Shown here: positions 60,729-64,000 of the stretch, in pieces
How positions within the stretch are numbered: the first letter of the stretch is position 1
Layout of the letters: every line of letters starts with the position of its first letter
Assembly: GCA_947179485.1 (NCBI GenBank)
Contig: OX359247.1
Location: forward strand, 33,704,801-33,768,800
Reading direction: 5' to 3'
Origin: Allacma fusca
Taxonomy: Eukaryota > Arthropoda > Collembola > Symphypleona > Sminthuridae
DNA: 64,000 nucleotides
Notes under the pieces: model-generated
Seen by the model: the letters and a program-made list of their open reading frames with translations, nothing else
What the model was told of the DNA's origin: nothing
Database searches by the model: none
Program-made: the position numbers and the translations under genes

Positions 60729-61695
60729 CAGAGATGCGCAAAAGAAATAGCCTTCCTTCAAGCCTTCGAAGGCGAAAATTCAGTAAAAATTTCCCCTTCA
60801 ACATATCTTAGAATAAAGCCCTCTAAAAAATCTGCCTTCCTTCACCCTTCCTTCCAAAATATTTACACTCGTTTTTGCCTTCAGCCTTCTTTTTAAAAAT
60901 AGCCTTCCTTCAATTTTAAACTACAACCCGCTTAAAAACGTTTTGCGCCAGCAGGATTCAGTGCAGTGAAGAGAGCGGGCACAAATTGTCAGTTGTGAGT
61001 TCACGAATTGACTGCATTGTTGCGCGAGCAGCAAAATGTCGATTCATATGCTATGCTTACACGTTATAGATATGTCGTGTACCTGGAAGCCTTCACGGCC
61101 TTAGAGGGCTAATATTTACGAAGCCTTCCTTCACAATCCTTCATTGCTTGTTTTTGTGAAGGCTTCCTTCAGCCTTCAGAAAAAAGTATTCCCATCAGGG
61201 TTGGCAAAATACCGGCTTTTATCAATAAAGGCCAAACCAGTGGCAAGAAATGGTAACAACCGGTTTTTATTGGACAGTGGACTTATTTGGATAGTATTAA
61301 TTATGACCATTTTATACCAACCTATACAACAGGTCCGGACCGGTTAGAACCGGATTTTAACCGATAATAACCAGGCCATTTATGACCACTTGGCAACCCT
61401 GTGTACGTGCATGCTTAATATTAGCCAAGCCGGTGGTACGTTTTGGTTAAAACCGGTTTTTATTGGACAGTGGATTTATTTGGATAATATTAATTACGAC
61501 CATTTTATACCAATCCAAGCAGTTGGACCAAGCCGGTAAGAACCGGATTTTAACCAATAACGGCCAGGCCATTTCTTGCCACTTGCCAACCCTGGTTCCC
61601 ATCCTTCCATCCCTTCTGCAACGTTAAGAAAGTTACCTTTCCGCCTTCAAGTAAGCCTTCTTGGAAGGCTAGCCTTCGAAGGCTGCGCATCTCTG
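60729..61695. mobile_element. Non-autonomous hAT element, family 1 copy 2, interrupted
   Basis: Ends CAGAGATGCGCA / TGCGCATCTCTG with a perfect target-site duplication ATATGGTT (60721-60728 and 61696-61703). It is inverted relative to the copy at 43084-43641. After subtracting the nested element and its duplication (407 bp), 560 bp remain, matching the 558 bp of copy 1. Confidence 0.94.
61196..61594. mobile_element. hAT-like element nested in family 1 copy 2 (399 bp)
   Basis: Ends CAGGGTTGGCAA / TTGCCAACCCTG. The flanks ATTCCCAT (61188-61195) and GTTCCCAT (61595-61602) match at 7 of 8 positions. Inside are two similar halves (about 61255-61402 and 61450-61594), each holding ACCGGTTTTTATTGGACAGT and an ACC..GG-rich right end; the first half also ends in TTGGCAACCCTG. 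Confidence 0.88.
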
Positions 61696-62709
61696 ATATG
61701 GTTACATTCTCTGTTGTTGTTGTTGTTTGTCAGATTTCCGTGTTACCAAGGCTATAGATAGTAACAGGTTCGGCCAAAGCGTATGCTGAAACAACCCCCT
61801 CGCTGTGACGTTATCAAAAGTCATTTCTTACTACACATACTACACAAGTATGTACTCAATACTCAAACTCAACAATTCGCAAAATAGTTTGAATAAGATT
61901 TTTAATTATTTTCAAGTATTATAATTAAATTTAAAATTAACCCACGACAACAACAGAGCTATTAACAAATTGTTTCCTGTTCACAAAATTAACCCGTGAC
62001 TTCTGCGTTTTAGCAGGGAATTAGTTTGTAGTTAAGATTAAAAATCCCAGCTGACACTTGCGTTTCTTGCTATTTCTGTAAATTTAGATCTTGCTTACTC
62101 CATCAATGCCTTTAAATTGAATAACGACACCGTGTGAAACTCGATGTGAACACCAAATCCCGACTAATTATTATTTTTTGAATCAAATTGAAAACGGGAA
62201 GTTTGGTAAAAATCTCTTCGTCAAAAGTCAACTTGCACGTTCGTCTTCATAAAGTTCTGTTATTGCAGTGGAATTTGCAAATATTCCTTGGTCACATGAT
62301 AGGTTTTAGTACTTAGGTACTTGATCGTCAATGCCTTTGAAATATCCCCTATGCTCCAGTTGACACTTTTGTGGCCACTAATTAATTTGGCTTGGTCGGG
62401 GGAAAGAGATATTTAAGTGGTTTGTTTTTACTTAATGCAGCTTTTACTTTAGACTTACAATTAGAACTTTAGAATCACACAAATAATCTTCACGATTTCA
62501 CTTCTCTGTTTTGAAATAATTGATTGAAGTTTCTTCATAAGCTAATTATGATCACCTTAAATTTGTTATGCTTTACAATCAGTTGTTAATTTCATCTCTA
62601 AATATTTTTTTGTGTAGACAGTTACTTCGAATTAATTGAAAGGAAACTGGCTGAGTTCTGAATGGAAACACATTGGAAACGGTCGTACTTTTTAATATTT
62701 TTTTAGGTG

Positions 62710-62949
62710 TCAACGTGTCAAGTCCAAAAGTTCATTTTTTAAATCGCAGACATAATCACTTTCACTGAAATGATGTAAACAAATCCTAGCAGTTACACAA
62801 TTTACATTTTCTTTCCTCGTACACTTAACAACCCAAACCTTAGCCGTGTGAGAATTTTTAGGGAACTTGTAAAATATTAAATCTGATCGTCTACTCTGTT
62901 TAATATTTTTAGTGTTTTTACATTCCGCTAATGCACAAATAAAGTTCAC
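62710..62949 (-). CDS. THAP-type zinc-finger domain protein (single exon seen)
   Basis: The 79-residue frame has the C2CH THAP layout: Cys5-x4-Cys10, FYKFPKN (Pro30), invariant Trp39, then Cys57-x2-His60 and the closing HFSESDYVCDLKNELL. THAP domains bind DNA in host regulators and in P-element-type transposases. The frame stops right after the domain, where family members usually carry an AVPT(I/L)F box, so it is either an exon of a longer gene or a truncated copy. I found no convincing next exon below 62710. No transposase catalytic domain is visible in the window. Confidence 0.7.
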   Translation of the reverse strand: MNFICALAECKNTKNIKQSRRSDLIFYKFPKNSHTAKVWVVKCTRKENVNCVTARICLHHFSESDYVCDLKNELLDLTR

Positions 62950-63849
62950 ATTAAATAATTTTATTTGCTTCTATACAGATTATCAATTAAAGACAAGTAG
63001 AGCGCGCGCTGAGATCACTTTTACTGACGTCACAGCCCCCTAAATTTGTCCACCTCTCCGCCCTATTCATTCTTACGTGTGATTTGGCAAAACCTGTTAC
63101 TATCTATAGCCTTGCGTGTGCGTGTTACCTGAAATGAAAACATTACATACTGACTGGTAGAAAATATATCGCTCTTCAAAAACCAACAGCACCTCAATGT
63201 GTAATATGCATTTTCATTTACCGAATATCGGAGATTTTAGGTAGTTTTGGTAACAAACAAATTTTTATGATACGCTTTCATTTTACCCAAAACAGTTCTA
63301 CAGAAAGTGTTTGTATTGTCATTGTCCCATGTTTTATATTTAGGGTTCTTGAGAAGGAACAAGAAGAAACAGGCCCAAATCTGGGCAATATGCAGATTGT
63401 CATCCTGAACAAATCCTAATATCTAAACTCAAAACTTTGTGGAATTTAGAGTATTGTAACTGATTTAAGAAACTTGGGAGGAATTTAGCCCACAAAATCA
63501 TAAGTCATCGTCCAGATTAACAAAAGCTAATTTATTACAACTTAGCTAAAGGTTACACGATTTGTGTCGACAGGTTAGAAGGAAAAACGTGATTGCTTGA
63601 ATTTAGATTTGAAAAATGAAGTACCGTAATGTACTGACTCCTGTTTTAATTTGATGGGTTAGAGTTTCAGATTTAACCCCTCACGGATTAAATAGGAACT
63701 GGTCCGGAGCATTACGGAGACACTATTTGAGGAGTATATCTGTAGTAAGGAGGGTTGTGACAGAACTATTTTAATTAAATTTCAACTTGGATTCAGACAA
63801 TGTTATAACCTCATTTTGCTCTACATTTAGGGTTACCGAGCATGGATAG
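62950..63849. other. Intergenic stretch
   Basis: Upstream of the THAP exon on the minus strand; presumed promoter with a CG-containing patch near 63001-63060. No other gene or repeat is recognised. Confidence 0.4.
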
Positions 63850-64000
63850 CAGAGCTTCTGTTGGGGACAAAATTCCTGTCCCGTCCCCGTCCCGTCCCGT
63901 CCCGATATTTTTTCAAAACCTTTGTCCCCAGTCCCATCCCGACAATCGGGACCAGGCCTGGCCTCAAGTTCGGTTCAACTCATGATTCGCACTTGAACTT
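63850..64000. mobile_element. hAT element, family 2 copy 2, cut by the window end
   Basis: The left end CAGAGCTTCTGTTGGGGACA followed by repeated CCCGTCCCGT words matches the right end (read in reverse complement) of the 44656-45146 element. The right end and target duplication lie outside the window. Confidence 0.75.

Larger units (their letters stand above)
59196..62709. other. Transposon-filled intergenic stretch
   Basis: Contains a 704-bp hAT element (59426-60129) and a 967-bp hAT copy with a nested element (60729-61695). The stretch 60138-60720 and the stretch 61704-62709 show no gene or structured repeat that I can support. Confidence 0.6.

Overview
This is an AT-rich eukaryotic (arthropod-type) genomic window. 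It has short introns with canonical GT-AG sites, one tRNA gene, abundant (ATGT)n microsatellites and many small DNA transposons. My best guess is a springtail (Collembola) or another early-branching hexapod. That is an inference from gene style (a large ionotropic-receptor array, a CYP2-clan P450, MTP) and cannot be proved from the sequence alone.

Layout. 1-6.2 kb: no recognisable gene, only microsatellites. 6.2-8.2 kb (+): a three-exon F-box-like protein. 8.6-12.0 kb (+): the ciliary AAA protein IQCA1/DRC11 in three exons. 12.3-19.2 kb (-): the large subunit of microsomal triglyceride transfer protein, convergent with IQCA1. It has two possible first coding exons, a 24-nt micro-exon and a C-terminal KDEL. 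21.2-42.3 kb (-): a tandem array of five intact divergent ionotropic receptors (called IR-A to IR-E here). All share one three-exon plan with an invariant 181-nt middle exon. Two decayed receptor fragments lie between them. 44.0 kb (-): tRNA-Arg(ACG). 48.1-50.5 kb (+): a complete seven-exon cytochrome P450 of 493 aa. 57.5-59.2 kb (+): a five-exon SLC35G-like EamA transporter. 62.7-62.9 kb (-): a THAP zinc-finger exon.

The gene-poor DNA from 43 kb onward holds at least five non-autonomous hAT-type elements: four have perfect 8-bp target-site duplications and the fifth, nested one matches at 7 of 8. One pair is two copies of a ~558-bp element, and one of those copies carries the nested hAT element. 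There are also several fold-back/MITE families, including one present in two copies (30.9 and 45.3 kb), a 201-bp MITE at 25.9 kb and a 1.4-kb inverted-repeat element at 54.4 kb.

Functionally the window is a mixture: ciliary motility (IQCA1), lipoprotein assembly in the ER (MTP), chemosensation (IR array), oxidative metabolism (P450) and membrane transport (SLC35G). The genes do not form one pathway. The most noteworthy signals are the IR array with its conserved CPxC motif, the MTP that carries its own KDEL and alternative signal-peptide exons, and the hAT element series. Exon borders were read by eye from splice motifs and reading-frame phase; no alignment or transcript was available.
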